DNA from: an uncultured Prochlorococcus sp.
GTDB taxonomy: Bacteria; Cyanobacteriota; Cyanobacteriia; PCC-6307; Cyanobiaceae
Direction: 5' to 3'
Length of the DNA: 58,888 bases
Assembly: GCA_902615165.1 (NCBI GenBank)
Contig: CACMNZ010000005.1
Location: 1-58,888, forward strand
In this document: piece by piece, positions 1-8,579 of the stretch
Layout: each line of letters starts with the position of its first letter
How positions within the stretch are numbered: the first letter of the stretch is position 1
Notes under the pieces: model-generated
The model's database searches: none
Told to the model about the DNA's origin: nothing
The model's input: the letters and a program-made list of their open reading frames with translations, nothing else
Position numbers and translations under genes: made by a program

Positions 1-1
1 A

Positions 2-607
2 GAGATGCTTCCTTCAAGAGCGTTATATCTCCCGGAAACAAAAGAGTTGTTAATATGCGATATTCATCTTGGGAAAGCTGAGTATTTTCAGCAAAATGGT
101 ATACCTCTTACTAATAATTCAGATAAAAACAATTTTGCAAGAATAAAAAAAATAGTAAAAAAATATAGTCCTGAAAAGTTAATAATATTAGGAGATTTAT
201 TCCACAGCAAATATTCAATAGATCAAACTCTTCAAAAAAAAGTTGAGGATCTTCCTGAACGACTAAAAACTAACGTTGAACTAGTCCTAGGAAATCACGA
301 TGTAGGTTGCAATATTAAAAATATTAAAATTTTTGATACTAGAAAAACTAAAAATATTACTTTTAGTCATGAACCAGTTAATTTAGAAAACAATAAAACC
401 TTGAATATTTGTGGACATTATCATCCAAAAATCTATATAAAAAACAATGGAGATAAATTATCATTTAGGTGCTTTGCAATGGATAAGAATAAAAATACTT
501 TATTTTTACCTGCATTTGGAGACTTAACAGGAGGATATCCCTGCAAAAAGTCATTTAAAAAATGGGCAATTGTTTCTGAAGAAGAAATCATCGAAATAAA
601 ATCTTAG
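2..607 (+). CDS. PdeM-like metallophosphoesterase (probably 5'-partial)
   Basis: Calcineurin-like phosphoesterase. Counting from the first ATG at base 5, metal-ligand motifs are visible in order: D19-x-H21, GD at 63-64, GNHD at 96-99, H122 and GHYH at 137-140. The opening SRALYLP followed by DIHLGKAEYF resembles the ligase-associated DNA-damage-response endonuclease PdeM, a small (about 200 aa) nuclease/phosphoesterase. PdeM proteins normally carry a short strand before this motif, and the frame is still open at the window edge, so the true start is likely upstream of the window. The family-level call is firm; the PdeM subtype is an inference. Confidence 0.75.
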   Translation, partial: EMLPSRALYLPETKELLICDIHLGKAEYFQQNGIPLTNNSDKNNFARIKKIVKKYSPEKLIILGDLFHSKYSIDQTLQKKVEDLPERLKTNVELVLGNHDVGCNIKNIKIFDTRKTKNITFSHEPVNLENNKTLNICGHYHPKIYIKNNGDKLSFRCFAMDKNKNTLFLPAFGDLTGGYPCKKSFKKWAIVSEEEIIEIKS

Positions 608-809
608 AAAAATCCTATTGAAGTGACTTAAATTTTTAATTTAGATATACCAATTTATACTTAAAAGTCTCGTTTATTTTATTTATCTATTATTTTGTGT
701 TTATTAATTAATTTCTGCTATTGGAATAGGGTATAAAATTTATACAGCTAATGACCCTTTCTTTAGCAAACAATCCACGTTATAAAAAAAATAAACACAT
801 TTTATAGAA

Positions 810-1112
810 ATGAAAAAATTAATAACTTTTATTTTATTTCCATTTCTTTTTATGCCATTTGGGGCAAAAGCAAATGATAATTATTCCGTTGAAATAGAAG
901 CACTTACACTAGTAATGGAGCAATATAAAGAAGAAACTAAATCAAGTGTTGAACAAGACATCGAAAATAAAAAGCCAAGTTATATGGCTCTTAAACAAGA
1001 CGAATGCAATGCAACTGTTGAAGTTACAGAAAAAACAGGATTAGAAGTTGTAAATACTGAATCTTTCGACGTCAATGTCTGTTTGAAGGAAATCTATAAA
1101 GTAATCAACTAA
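810..1112 (+). CDS. small secreted hypothetical protein
   Basis: Encodes 100 aa. The first 22 residues form a clear signal peptide (Lys-Lys, a hydrophobic Phe/Leu-rich core, then a GAKAND cleavage region). The mature part is acidic and Lys/Glu-rich with two cysteines (CNATVEV and NVCLK) that could form a disulfide in the periplasm or lumen. I do not recognise a family. It stands alone, with about 200 bp of non-coding DNA on each side. Confidence 0.6.
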   Translation: MKKLITFILFPFLFMPFGAKANDNYSVEIEALTLVMEQYKEETKSSVEQDIENKKPSYMALKQDECNATVEVTEKTGLEVVNTESFDVNVCLKEIYKVIN

Positions 1113-1152
1113 ATAAGCAGGTTAAAAATATAATAAAAACAAACAAATTAAA

Positions 1153-1259
1153 GAGGTCTTTTACTTTAAGAAGGTAAGACCTCGAGACCTAACAGAAAAC
1201 TTTGGAACGGGTTCTGCATACCCAATTAATAACTACAAAGGAATTGTAGAGGTGTTATT
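1153..1259. other. candidate structured RNA (three consecutive hairpins)
   Basis: Three stem-loops follow one another in a gene-free stretch: GAGGTCTT (1153-1160) with AAGACCTC (1176-1183); GGGT (1209-1212) with ACCC (1220-1223); and AATAAC-TACAA (1228-1238) with TTGTA (1244-1248) and GTTATT (1254-1259). One + frame is open through here but has no ATG, GTG or TTG start, so an RNA or cis-element is more plausible than a protein. No known RNA family is recognised. Confidence 0.25.
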
Positions 1260-1295
1260 AAACGTACAAAAACAAAAAATATATTTTTAGATTAT

Positions 1296-1442
1296 TTATT
1301 TCTTCTTTGATAAAGTTTGTGATTCTTCCCTGGACATTAAAGCTTCTATTTGAGCAAGAACTTTCTGAAGTTCATCCGTTTTTGTAAGAGATGCTTCAGC
1401 TACTTCTCTCAATTTTTCTAACTGTTCTTTTGTTTTATCCAT
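1296..1442 (-). CDS. short coiled-coil-like hypothetical protein
   Basis: A 48 aa ORF beginning MDKTKEQLEKLREVAEAS and ending in a lysine tail. It is almost entirely predicted helix with heptad-like Leu/Val spacing (LEKLREVAEASL, LQKVLAQIEALM), so a short coiled coil is likely. It has no signal peptide or membrane segment. The ATG is the only in-frame start. Function unknown. Confidence 0.5.
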   Translation of the reverse strand: MDKTKEQLEKLREVAEASLTKTDELQKVLAQIEALMSREESQTLSKKK

Positions 1443-1637
1443 GATAAATAAATTAGAAATTAACCACCTTTAACAATGGTTTAATACAGATTTTTCACTC
1501 CCACACAAATTCATATTCACTCTTTTTTTGATAAAGTCAAATAAATTTCCGCTTATTAATGTTTTATGTGGACTTCCAATTAATTCTTTATTTATTATTG
1601 AAATCATAAGATTACCTGAAATAAGAATTCACTTAAA

Positions 1638-1727
1638 TTATGAAGTAAATACAGGCAATCCAATTGTTGCAGTTGTTATGAGAGCTCCTGCGAAAATCAA
1701 GAAAGGTAGAAAAGGATAGTTTTTCAA
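1638..1727 (-). CDS. possible 29-aa single-membrane-span peptide
   Basis: Downstream of pstB the minus strand has an open frame that, from a TTG at 1727, would encode KNYPFLPFLIFAGALITTAT and a few more residues: a convincing transmembrane segment in a very small protein. There is no clear ribosome site and the start is non-ATG, so this is only a candidate. Cyanobacteria have many photosynthetic peptides of this size, but I cannot assign it to one. Confidence 0.2.
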   Translation of the reverse strand: MKNYPFLPFLIFAGALITTATIGLPVFTS

Positions 1728-1827
1728 AGATAAACTTACTAATTCGAAATAACTATATAGGTATTTATACTGTTTGTCTACCCCTAAGCTTTCTTGAGAG
1801 TAAAAATCTTTCTTTTTAAAGTGTAAA

Positions 1828-2637
1828 TTAACCAAATTTGCCAGAAATATATTCCTGAGTGGTTTTTTCTTTTGGAGAGTTAAAAATTTTCTTTGTTGAG
1901 TCGAATTCTGCAAGATAACCAACTTTACCTCCATCGCCATCTTCGTATTCAACCGCATTAAAGAAAGCAGTCATATCACTGACTCTTAAAGCCTGCTGCA
2001 TATTATGAGTGACGATTATTATTGTGTAATTCTTCTTAAGTTCATGCATCGTTTCTTCTATTTTCAAAGTAGAGATTGGATCTAAAGCTGAACATGGCTC
2101 ATCCATTAGAATTATTTCAGGTTCAATTGCGATGGTTCGAGCAATACATAATCTTTGTTGTTGTCCTCCGGATAAGGAATAGCCACTATCATTTAATTTA
2201 TCTTTACATTCACTCCATACAGCAGCTTTTCTGAGCGAACTTTCAACCAGCTCGTCCATATTCCCAGTAAAGCCATTAATTCTTGCCCCAAATGCAATAT
2301 TTTCGTAGATGGATTTTGGGAAAGGATTTGGTTGCTGAAAAACCATCCCGATTCTTCTTCTAACTTCAACTGGATCTACTCTTTTGTCATAAATATTAGT
2401 CCCATCAAAGAGAACAGTTCCTTTAAGTGAACAATTAGGGATTAAATCGTTCATTCTATTCAAAGCCCTAAGAACGGTTGATTTTCCACAACCAGAAGGG
2501 CCAATGAGTGAAGTTATATCTCCCCTTTTAAAATTACAAAAAACATTTTTTACTGCTTCAAAAGTGCCATAACTAATAGAAACATCCTCAAGAGATAAAA
2601 TATTATTTTTTTGCAATTTTTTAGTATTTTTAATCAT
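1828..2637 (-). CDS. pstB: phosphate ABC transporter ATP-binding protein PstB
   Basis: Encodes 269 aa, the usual PstB length. Walker [10 protein letters not shown] is at residues 46-54, the ABC signature LSGGQQQR starts at 155, and Walker B IILMDEP is near 175-181. Features typical of PstB are [15 protein letters not shown] and the DMTAFF segment near the C-terminus. It is the cytoplasmic ATPase that powers high-affinity phosphate uptake. Its start lies 1 bp after the pstA stop, and pstC-pstA-pstB run as one operon on the minus strand. A pstS gene for the binding protein is not in this window. Confidence 0.96.
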   Translation of the reverse strand: MIKNTKKLQKNNILSLEDVSISYGTFEAVKNVFCNFKRGDITSLIGPSGCGKSTVLRALNRMNDLIPNCSLKGTVLFDGTNIYDKRVDPVEVRRRIGMVFQQPNPFPKSIYENIAFGARINGFTGNMDELVESSLRKAAVWSECKDKLNDSGYSLSGGQQQRLCIARTIAIEPEIILMDEPCSALDPISTLKIEETMHELKKNYTIIIVTHNMQQALRVSDMTAFFNAVEYEDGDGGKVGYLAEFDSTKKIFNSPKEKTTQEYISGKFG

Positions 2638-2638
2638 T

Positions 2639-3532
2639 TCATACCCTCTTAGTTTTCTCAGTAAAAGCGGCTAATATCCTCGAAAATATATTTACTGATA
2701 GTATTGATATAACAAGAATAAAAGAAGCTGCCCAGGCTAGTTTATTTTGAGCATCGTATGGTTCAAGGGCAAAATTATAAATAAGAACTGCTAAAGACCC
2801 CATCTCGTAAAACAAATCTTCAAAACCTACTATGTAGTAGTAAGAAAATAAAGCAGTAAAGATCAAAGGTGCTGTTTCACCTGCTGCTCTTGCAATCCCA
2901 AGCACAACACCAGTAGCAATAGATCTAAATGCTGAGGGTAAAGTTATTTTTAATATTGTTGTATACATACTTGCTCCTATGCCTAGAGAAGCATACCTTA
3001 ATTCATTTGGAACTAACTTTAAACCTTCATCAGTAGTTTTTATAACTGTAGGCAACATCAATATTGAAAGAGCCATACCTCCAGCCAAGCCGCTATACAT
3101 ACTTCCAAATAAGATCTTTGTTGAAACGATTAAGGCATAAATAAATACACCTGCAATGATTGAAGGAACACCCGCTAAAACATTTACTCCGAATCGAATA
3201 AATTTTGAAAAAGACCCACCTTTTGAATATTCAGCCAGATAAATACCTCCCCCTACACCTACAGGTATAGCGATAATTGAAGCAATAGTTGTAATTATTA
3301 GTGTCCCAATTAATGCAGGATTAATTCCTCCTGCATCTAAATCATCTCCAGGAGGATTTGGTTCTAAAGTAAATAGATCAGAATTTATCTGAGCACCTCC
3401 TTTAATAAGAATATATGTAACCACAAAAATCAAAGGAAGTATAGCAATGAATGCACAAAAAACTGATAAAGAAGTAAAAAATTTATCTCCTACATTTCTT
3501 GATAGTTTTTTCTGGTAATAAAGAGAATTCAT
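2639..3532 (-). CDS. pstA: phosphate ABC transporter permease PstA
   Basis: Encodes 297 aa with about six hydrophobic segments. The binding-protein-dependent transport loop is visible as [19 protein letters not shown] and later [14 protein letters not shown], as expected for PstA. An N-terminal membrane span is followed by an extracytoplasmic loop ([11 protein letters not shown]), also typical. It forms the inner-membrane channel with PstC. It sits 6 bp downstream of pstC and just upstream of pstB in the same operon. Confidence 0.95.
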   Translation of the reverse strand: MNSLYYQKKLSRNVGDKFFTSLSVFCAFIAILPLIFVVTYILIKGGAQINSDLFTLEPNPPGDDLDAGGINPALIGTLIITTIASIIAIPVGVGGGIYLAEYSKGGSFSKFIRFGVNVLAGVPSIIAGVFIYALIVSTKILFGSMYSGLAGGMALSILMLPTVIKTTDEGLKLVPNELRYASLGIGASMYTTILKITLPSAFRSIATGVVLGIARAAGETAPLIFTALFSYYYIVGFEDLFYEMGSLAVLIYNFALEPYDAQNKLAWAASFILVISILSVNIFSRILAAFTEKTKRV

Positions 3533-3538
3533 AATTAT

Positions 3539-4486
3539 CTAATATTTGAGACTAAATTTTTTAACTAGCCATTGAGCAAAGATATTGACAAATAAAGAAA
3601 GAATCATAAGTACAAAAGCTGCATAAAAAAGGGATGAGACCTGACTTCCATCAGCTTCACCAAACTGGTTTGCAAGCATAGAGGAGATGGTATATCCAGG
3701 CGATAATAGTGACCAACTAAATGCATTAGAATTGCCAATAATCATTGTGACAGCCATAGTCTCTCCCATAGCTCTGCCTAGAGCTAATAGAACACCTGCC
3801 ATAATCCCTGATAATGCTGCAGGCAAAATTACCGAAAATATAGTTTTCCATCTACTTGCACCAATTCCATAGGCTGCATTCCTAAGCTTTTTAGGAACTT
3901 GATTAAGAGAATCTCTAGCTATCGAAGTCACAATTGGCAAAAGCATAACCACTAAAATTATTATCGCTAAAAGTGAATTCCGACCTGCAGGCTCCGAACT
4001 GAATAAAGGAATCCAACCAAAGAAATTATGTAAAAAGGCAAAAAAGTCTCTAAAGAAAGGTTCCATAACAAAAATTGCCCATAATCCCAATACAACAGAT
4101 GGTATGGCTGCTAGTAATTCAACAAATGAACCAACTATTTCTCTGACAAATTTCGGAACAAAATCCTCTGTTATAAATATCGCAGTTCCAACGCCTAAAG
4201 GGATAGTAATCAATAATGAAAGAAGAGAAGTAACTAATGTCCCATATATTGCAGTAAAAGCTCCATATTCATCTTTTACTGGGTTCCATTCAGAAGTAAC
4301 AAGAAAATTCAAGCCATACCTAGAAAAGGATTCAAATGACTGAATAAAGACTACTAAAATAATCCCAAATAACACTACTGCTACAAGACTAGACAAAACT
4401 AGGGTTGTATTTTTAAAAATGATATCTATATTTTTTTCAATCCCGAATCTTTTACGATTCTTGAAAAGAATTAATTTCTCTTCCAT
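3539..4486 (-). CDS. pstC: phosphate ABC transporter permease PstC
   Basis: Encodes 315 aa, the normal PstC length. The EAA-type loop reads LRNAAYGIGASRWKTIFSV and is followed by ALGRAMGETMAVTMIIGNS, a hallmark of PstC. It has several membrane spans and an N-terminal cytoplasmic tail. First gene of the pstCAB operon; the non-coding DNA immediately upstream holds a possible Pho box. Confidence 0.95.
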   Translation of the reverse strand: MEEKLILFKNRKRFGIEKNIDIIFKNTTLVLSSLVAVVLFGIILVVFIQSFESFSRYGLNFLVTSEWNPVKDEYGAFTAIYGTLVTSLLSLLITIPLGVGTAIFITEDFVPKFVREIVGSFVELLAAIPSVVLGLWAIFVMEPFFRDFFAFLHNFFGWIPLFSSEPAGRNSLLAIIILVVMLLPIVTSIARDSLNQVPKKLRNAAYGIGASRWKTIFSVILPAALSGIMAGVLLALGRAMGETMAVTMIIGNSNAFSWSLLSPGYTISSMLANQFGEADGSQVSSLFYAAFVLMILSLFVNIFAQWLVKKFSLKY

Positions 4487-4522
4487 TAAAAAAGTATATT
4501 TATTTAAATCTACTAATAAATA

Positions 4523-4550
4523 TTGTAAAAGACTTTAAGAGGGGTTAAAG
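4523..4550 (-). promoter_or_regulatory. possible Pho box upstream of pstC
   Basis: Read on the minus strand, this stretch contains spaced TTTAACC, CTTAAAG and TTTTAC units at roughly 10 bp intervals, 37-64 bp upstream of the pstC start. Cyanobacterial PhoB/SphR boxes are direct repeats related to TTAACC with about 11 bp periodicity. The match is imperfect; position and the regulated operon are the main support. Confidence 0.3.
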
Positions 4551-4632
4551 GTATATGAAAGTCATGATAATTTGACATTTATTGGGAAATTTAAAAATTG
4601 AAAGAATTAAATATCAAATTATTTTGATATAT

Positions 4633-5688
4633 CTACTTTAATAGCTCAACTGCTACAACAAGATTTCCTAATAATCCGTTCAAAATATTAAGCTGTTCTT
4701 TACTACCAAAAGCTATTAAAACCTGACCTGGTTGAAGGATGAAATTACCTCCAGGATTAGTAAACAACTTTTCATTTTCTTTAATGGCTAATATTTTTGC
4801 TCCACTTTTTTTTCCTATTCCAAGTTCAGAAAGTGATCTTTTCTCTGCTGTTTCAAAAAGACTAATATCATTACTTAATTCAAATTCTTCAATTTCACAT
4901 TCACTTCCTGCAAGCAGATCAAGAAAGTCAATAGCGATAGGTCTTAAAGCCATTGATGCCATAGCTCGCCCTGCTGCAATATAAGGACTTACTACTATAC
5001 TTGCTCCAGCTAATCTCAATTTACTTGCGGCTTCTTCAGTTCCTGCTCTTGCAATTACTCTTATAGAACTTCTTATCCCTTTAGCGCTTAAAACCACATA
5101 TAAATTAGCAGCATCATTGGGCAAAGTAACAACCAAACTTTTGCATTTTTCTAATCCTGCCAGTTTTAACGTCTCATCAAGAGTGGCGTCAGCACAAAGA
5201 ACTTCTAAACCATTTTCTTCAGCAATCTTTTTTCTATCTTCGTCACTCTCAACAACGATAATTGGAATATTTTGCGTTTTTATTTGGTTAGATATTTCCT
5301 GACCTACCCTCCCATATCCGCACAAAATTACATGATTTTCCATTTTTCTAAGAAGTCTTTTAAAACGTAATTCGTTTACTCTTTGAAAATAGCCGGATTC
5401 GAATAATCTTACAGCTTTTTGAAAGGTAAATTGAATAAAGATCAATCCGCCAACGATTACTAAAACAGTTACGATCCTGCCTTCAGGGCTTAAAGGTTGA
5501 ACTTCTCCAAAACCAATAGTGGTTATTGTGATCAGAACCATCCATAAGCAATCACTCCATTCCCACCCCTCTGTTATTCGATAGCCAATTGCACCTAAAA
5601 AAAACAGGAAGAACAAAGAGTAAATAAGACCAAACCAAGGCCTTAAATAGTCTTTAATAAAATAGAACTCAAATAATCTAAGCTTCAT
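4633..5688 (-). CDS. two-TM potassium channel with RCK (TrkA-N/TrkA-C) domain
   Basis: Encodes 351 aa. Two membrane spans flank a pore loop whose selectivity filter reads TIGFGE at residues 57-62, a close variant of TVGYGD. A cytoplasmic RCK domain follows, with a Rossmann nucleotide-binding motif GYGRVGQE starting at 124, an acidic residue after the next strand (VVESDEDRK), and a C-terminal TrkA-C-like region. The layout is that of MthK/Kch-type K+ channels gated by bound ligand. It is transcribed alone, upstream of the pst operon on the same strand. Confidence 0.9.
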   Translation of the reverse strand: MKLRLFEFYFIKDYLRPWFGLIYSLFFLFFLGAIGYRITEGWEWSDCLWMVLITITTIGFGEVQPLSPEGRIVTVLVIVGGLIFIQFTFQKAVRLFESGYFQRVNELRFKRLLRKMENHVILCGYGRVGQEISNQIKTQNIPIIVVESDEDRKKIAEENGLEVLCADATLDETLKLAGLEKCKSLVVTLPNDAANLYVVLSAKGIRSSIRVIARAGTEEAASKLRLAGASIVVSPYIAAGRAMASMALRPIAIDFLDLLAGSECEIEEFELSNDISLFETAEKRSLSELGIGKKSGAKILAIKENEKLFTNPGGNFILQPGQVLIAFGSKEQLNILNGLLGNLVVAVELLK

Positions 5689-5871
5689 ATCCCTTATTAT
5701 CGTTAACTATTCAAGAATTTCAAAAAAATTTTCTATTATGTTCCTAAAACTATTTATTTGTTTAAGTGAAATACATATTAAGCAGGATAATAATATTTAT
5801 TTTCGTGGCTCTATGCATTAAACAAATGATTACTGTCTCAGGTCTTATTTAATGCTTCATTAAAAATTAAT

Positions 5872-6003
5872 TCAAGGTTTTACTTGTACCGATTCAATTA
5901 GAAAATCAGAAGCTGCTTTTAACCAATCAGCGACCGTGAGACGAAGGTCAGGTTGAGAATATACAAGCGCAACAATAATTCCAACTAAGATTATCTTTAC
6001 CAT
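5872..6003 (-). CDS. 43-aa membrane-anchored conserved small protein
   Basis: Starts MVKIILVGIIVALVYSQPDL and ends in LIESVQVKP. An N-terminal hydrophobic helix is followed by a predicted amphipathic helix (TVADWLKAASDFLIESV). The composition is protein-like and the ATG-to-TGA frame is clean. It looks like a small conserved picocyanobacterial membrane protein; function unknown. Confidence 0.6.
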   Translation of the reverse strand: MVKIILVGIIVALVYSQPDLRLTVADWLKAASDFLIESVQVKP

Positions 6004-6080
6004 GGCAATTCAAATATTTTTATGAATTAAAGCACAACTAATTAGTAAAAAGAACCTTAAATTTATAAAAAATTGATTAA

Positions 6081-6479
6081 TTAAAATTTCTCTAATTGAT
6101 TAAATAAGTATTCCACTCTTCTTAAATTAACGCCTAAATCTGATTGACCTAATCTTGCTGCAGATCTTATTTGAATTATTCCTTTTGATCTATCTACATA
6201 ACTTCTTACATCAAGCTTTAAAATTTCAAGATCGTCAGGAAATCTAAAAATCAAGCTTCTACAAACACCTCTCCAATAATTTCTACCACTTTCAATAACT
6301 TCTGTACGAGGTAAACCTTCTGCCAGAGAAACAAGTTGAATAAACTTTTGATCAACATTTATAAGTTTCTTCTCTACTAAGACACTATTTAATGGATTAG
6401 TTATTGGAGCAAGACCTTGAATGGAGGAAACCATATTTTTTAAGAACGATGTAGATGTTCTAACCAATTTTGTACACAA
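6081..6479 (-). CDS. DUF1499 family protein
   Basis: Encodes 132 aa. The C-terminal signature IIQIRSAARLGQSDLGVNLR followed by RVEYLFNQL matches the end of DUF1499 proteins (RSASRxGxSDxGxNRxR). The region around NYWRGVCRSLIFRFPDD fits the family core. DUF1499 has no settled biochemical role. The N-terminus lacks a clear signal peptide, and an internal Met at about residue 16 is a possible alternative start. Confidence 0.7.
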   Translation of the reverse strand: MCTKLVRTSTSFLKNMVSSIQGLAPITNPLNSVLVEKKLINVDQKFIQLVSLAEGLPRTEVIESGRNYWRGVCRSLIFRFPDDLEILKLDVRSYVDRSKGIIQIRSAARLGQSDLGVNLRRVEYLFNQLEKF

Positions 6480-6555
6480 AGTGAGAGAAAAAAGTAAAGA
6501 ATTTCCCCATAAATTTGATCTCTTTATAAAGATTCCTTATTTTGTGATCAAAATT

Positions 6556-6693
6556 CTAAAATTTGAGATTTTTTATTGTTTTTTTTGATAAAGATGGTTG
6601 CCTACTTTGTTTACTATTAAGTTTCCTAACCCATAAAAAAACTCCCACAAACAAAAAAATTTCAACAATAATTCCAACCTTTATTAAACTCAT
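6556..6693 (-). CDS. 45-aa single-span membrane protein
   Basis: Reads MSLIKVGIIVEIFLFVGVFL followed by a basic tail (RKLNSKQSRQ, KKTIKN). One N-terminal transmembrane helix and a positively charged cytoplasmic C-terminus are evident. Its ATG overlaps the TGA stop of the upstream 30-aa ORF (ATGA), which argues that both are translated together. Function unknown. Confidence 0.5.
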   Translation of the reverse strand: MSLIKVGIIVEIFLFVGVFLWVRKLNSKQSRQPSLSKKTIKNLKF

Positions 6694-6782
6694 TTTTTAT
6701 CCTCTTTTTTCTTGTTGGTGCGCTCAATGTATGGCACAAGAATAGTTAATAACCACTTTTTAAATGTATTTAAAGGTTTCAT
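6690..6782 (-). CDS. 30-aa basic small protein, coupled to the next gene
   Basis: Reads MKPLNTFKKWLLTILVPYIE followed by a Lys-rich tail. It is short and amphipathic, with a basic C-terminus. It starts 7 bp after the stop of the upstream 127-aa gene, and its own stop overlaps the start of the following gene by four bases, so the three minus-strand genes form a compact operon. Function unknown. Confidence 0.45.
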   Translation of the reverse strand: MKPLNTFKKWLLTILVPYIERTNKKKEDKK

Positions 6783-6789
6783 AATCTAT

Positions 6790-7173
6790 TTACTTGCCTT
6801 TTCTCCACAAACTCCTTCCTTTAATGAGATCCTCTATATTTGGCCAAGCTGCAATTAATTCTTTAATTGCCTTTCTATTTGGAGTATAGAAAACACATGA
6901 CAATGCACTTATTACATAAAGTATGAACCATAACTTACTTTCTGAATAAGCTAAAAACAAAGAGAAAAGAAAACTTCCGATAAAGAAAAAGAAAAATGAC
7001 CTATTTAATATTTCTAATGGAGTTCTTTTAAGTTTGTAAAGTTTAGTCTTTTTTTTGTCTGGTTTAGTATCTTTTAGAAATTTACTTTCGTACGAATTAA
7101 TTATTTCTTCTTCTAGAACTTTTTCATACTCTAAATTATCAATGGGATCGCTTTGATCCTTTTTATTTATCAT
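6790..7173 (-). CDS. two-span membrane protein of unknown function
   Basis: From the chosen start (MINKKDQSD) it encodes 127 aa. An upstream ATG would add 19 residues of unlikely composition. The N-terminal 60 residues are acidic then strongly basic (DKKKTKLYKLKRTP). Two adjacent hydrophobic helices follow (SFFFFFIGSFLFSLFLAY and LWFILYVISALSCVFY), then a cytoplasmic tail (RKAIKELIAAWPNIEDL). First gene of a three-gene operon. No family recognised. Confidence 0.6.
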   Translation of the reverse strand: MINKKDQSDPIDNLEYEKVLEEEIINSYESKFLKDTKPDKKKTKLYKLKRTPLEILNRSFFFFFIGSFLFSLFLAYSESKLWFILYVISALSCVFYTPNRKAIKELIAAWPNIEDLIKGRSLWRKGK

Positions 7174-7456
7174 TGGTATCAATACAGTACAAATATGGTA
7201 ACTAATTAAAGGTATTTTAAAAAGTATCAAATTTTATCTATTAACCTGAGCTATACGAACAGATCATGATTTTGAAAATACTTCAAGATTGTCTTATTTA
7301 TAAAAGATAAATTAGTCAAAATAATTTTTTTAATTTTCCCAAATCTTTCGGTCATTTAAAACAATCATTTCTATAAACTTCATAGCATTTATAAAATTGG
7401 GAAGCAATATCTAAATCTAGAGTTAAAATAGTTTAGAGATTTTAATAATAATCTAT

Positions 7457-7768
7457 ATGCAAAGGTATTTGATTTCCTACGAATTTACAGATGGAGAGGA
7501 TCAAGAAGAAGGGGCAGAAATGCTAATTAATTGGTACGAATCGGGTGGTCCCCAAAACAGACCTGAAAACTATGAGGTTCATTCTTGGATTTTTATGGTT
7601 CAAAATGGGATTGGACATTCTGTGGTAAGTGCAGATTCTCTTGAGACAATTTGGAAGCAATGGCATCCGTGGAGAAGGTTAATGGATATAAGCATTCAGC
7701 CGTGTATGGATCTTGATGAGACAGTCGGATTATTCAAAAAACAAAAAATGAATACACGGATGGTCTAA
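7457..7768 (+). CDS. conserved hypothetical, possibly DUF3303-like
   Basis: Encodes 103 aa with no membrane segment. It starts MQRYLISYEFTDGEDQEEGA, with a Trp-rich middle (INWYESGG, SWIFMVQNG, WKQWHPWRRLMDI). The order of strands and helices, with a polar N-terminal strand and the phrase SADSLETIWKQW, recalls small ferredoxin-fold DUF3303 proteins, but the family link is from memory only. Soluble cytoplasmic protein of unknown role. Confidence 0.6.
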   Translation: MQRYLISYEFTDGEDQEEGAEMLINWYESGGPQNRPENYEVHSWIFMVQNGIGHSVVSADSLETIWKQWHPWRRLMDISIQPCMDLDETVGLFKKQKMNTRMV

Positions 7769-7865
7769 AAGTACTTCTAACTTTTAAATATAATTTATTT
7801 TTAGTAGCAGCTAATACTACATGCATATTTGACTGCGTTAAAAAGGATAAGATTAATTTTCCATA

Positions 7866-8057
7866 ATGAACGATTCTTATCACATTTACTTCAAAGGAGA
7901 AATTCTTTTCAAGAATTTAAGTAAAGATGAATTTGAATTTGTTTGGGGAAAACTTTATACATCTTATATAAATGCCTTAAATAAAGAGCTAACCTACGAA
8001 TTAATTAGCGAGAATAATATTAAAGAGCCTAACTTTAACCTTGAGCCATCCTACTAA
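7866..8057 (+). CDS. 63-aa hypothetical protein
   Basis: Starts MNDSYHIYFKGEILFKNLSK. Soluble, with Tyr/Asn/Glu-rich composition and an apparent strand-helix pattern (DEFEFVWGKLYTSYINAL). No cysteine or signal peptide. Clean ATG frame, about 100 bp after the preceding gene. Function unknown. Confidence 0.5.
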   Translation: MNDSYHIYFKGEILFKNLSKDEFEFVWGKLYTSYINALNKELTYELISENNIKEPNFNLEPSY

Positions 8058-8077
8058 ATCAAAAACTAAATCCTAGA

Positions 8078-8320
8078 TTATGAATAAAACAAGAAAAGCT
8101 GTCTTTCTTTTATTTTGAGATAATCTTTTTCCTCTTTAGTTATATCCAAACCAATTTTATTAGCCTCAATTTCGACATTTGAACTGTAAATTTCATAGTT
8201 TTGCTCTCTTTTAAATAGTGCAACAATACCAATATCTGTTATGAACCAAATAAAGTGATTAGTTTCTCCAATTGGCTCCTCTTTTAAAGAGTCGATAATC
8301 AAATCACTTGTCGAATCCAT
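8078..8320 (-). CDS. 80-aa hypothetical protein
   Basis: Starts MDSTSDLIIDSLKEEPIGET. Soluble, with a hydrophobic strand (HFIWFITDIGIVALFK) and a charged helical C-terminal half (ITKEEKDYLKIKERQLF). It lies 22 bp downstream of the 78-aa gene on the same strand, so the two are probably co-transcribed. No family recognised. Confidence 0.45.
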   Translation of the reverse strand: MDSTSDLIIDSLKEEPIGETNHFIWFITDIGIVALFKREQNYEIYSSNVEIEANKIGLDITKEEKDYLKIKERQLFLFYS

Positions 8321-8342
8321 TTAATTGTTCTGTGAGAGACTT

Positions 8343-8579
8343 TTAATTGCCTCCATTGCAATACCTTACCGCCTCTGAAATAGTACCACCATCTTCAATA
8401 ATTTCGGCAACACATTTATTGGAAAGATTAGACTCTTTTTTTACTGAACAGAACCCAAAAGCGATAGCTGCCAACGCTACAGCAGAGACGAAACTAGAAC
8501 CGAGTTGTATAAAACCATAGGCAAACATAATGTTTTTCTTTCCAGAACACTTTTTTGAATCCTTTTTTTCTTCTGACAT
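8343..8579 (-). CDS. 78-aa single-span membrane protein
   Basis: A basic, Lys-rich N-terminus (MSEEKKDSKKCSGKKN) precedes one hydrophobic segment (FIQLGSSFVSAVALAAIAFG) and a soluble tail with two cysteines (NKCVAEIIEDGG and RYCNGGN). The cysteine pair on the outer side could be disulfide-bonded. First gene of a two-gene minus-strand unit. Function unknown. Confidence 0.55.
   Translation of the reverse strand: MSEEKKDSKKCSGKKNIMFAYGFIQLGSSFVSAVALAAIAFGFCSVKKESNLSNKCVAEIIEDGGTISEAVRYCNGGN

Noticed and set aside
1126..1290. open frame reading RPRDLTENFGTGSAYPINNY
   Set aside because: Protein-like wording but no ATG, GTG or TTG start; kept only as part of the structured-RNA candidate.
1528..1719. 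63-codon + strand ORF downstream of pstB
   Set aside because: Non-coding composition, no ribosome site; the opposite strand offers a better, though still weak, membrane peptide.
6563..6745. 60-codon + strand ORF
   Set aside because: Antisense to two coupled small minus-strand genes that show better coding features.
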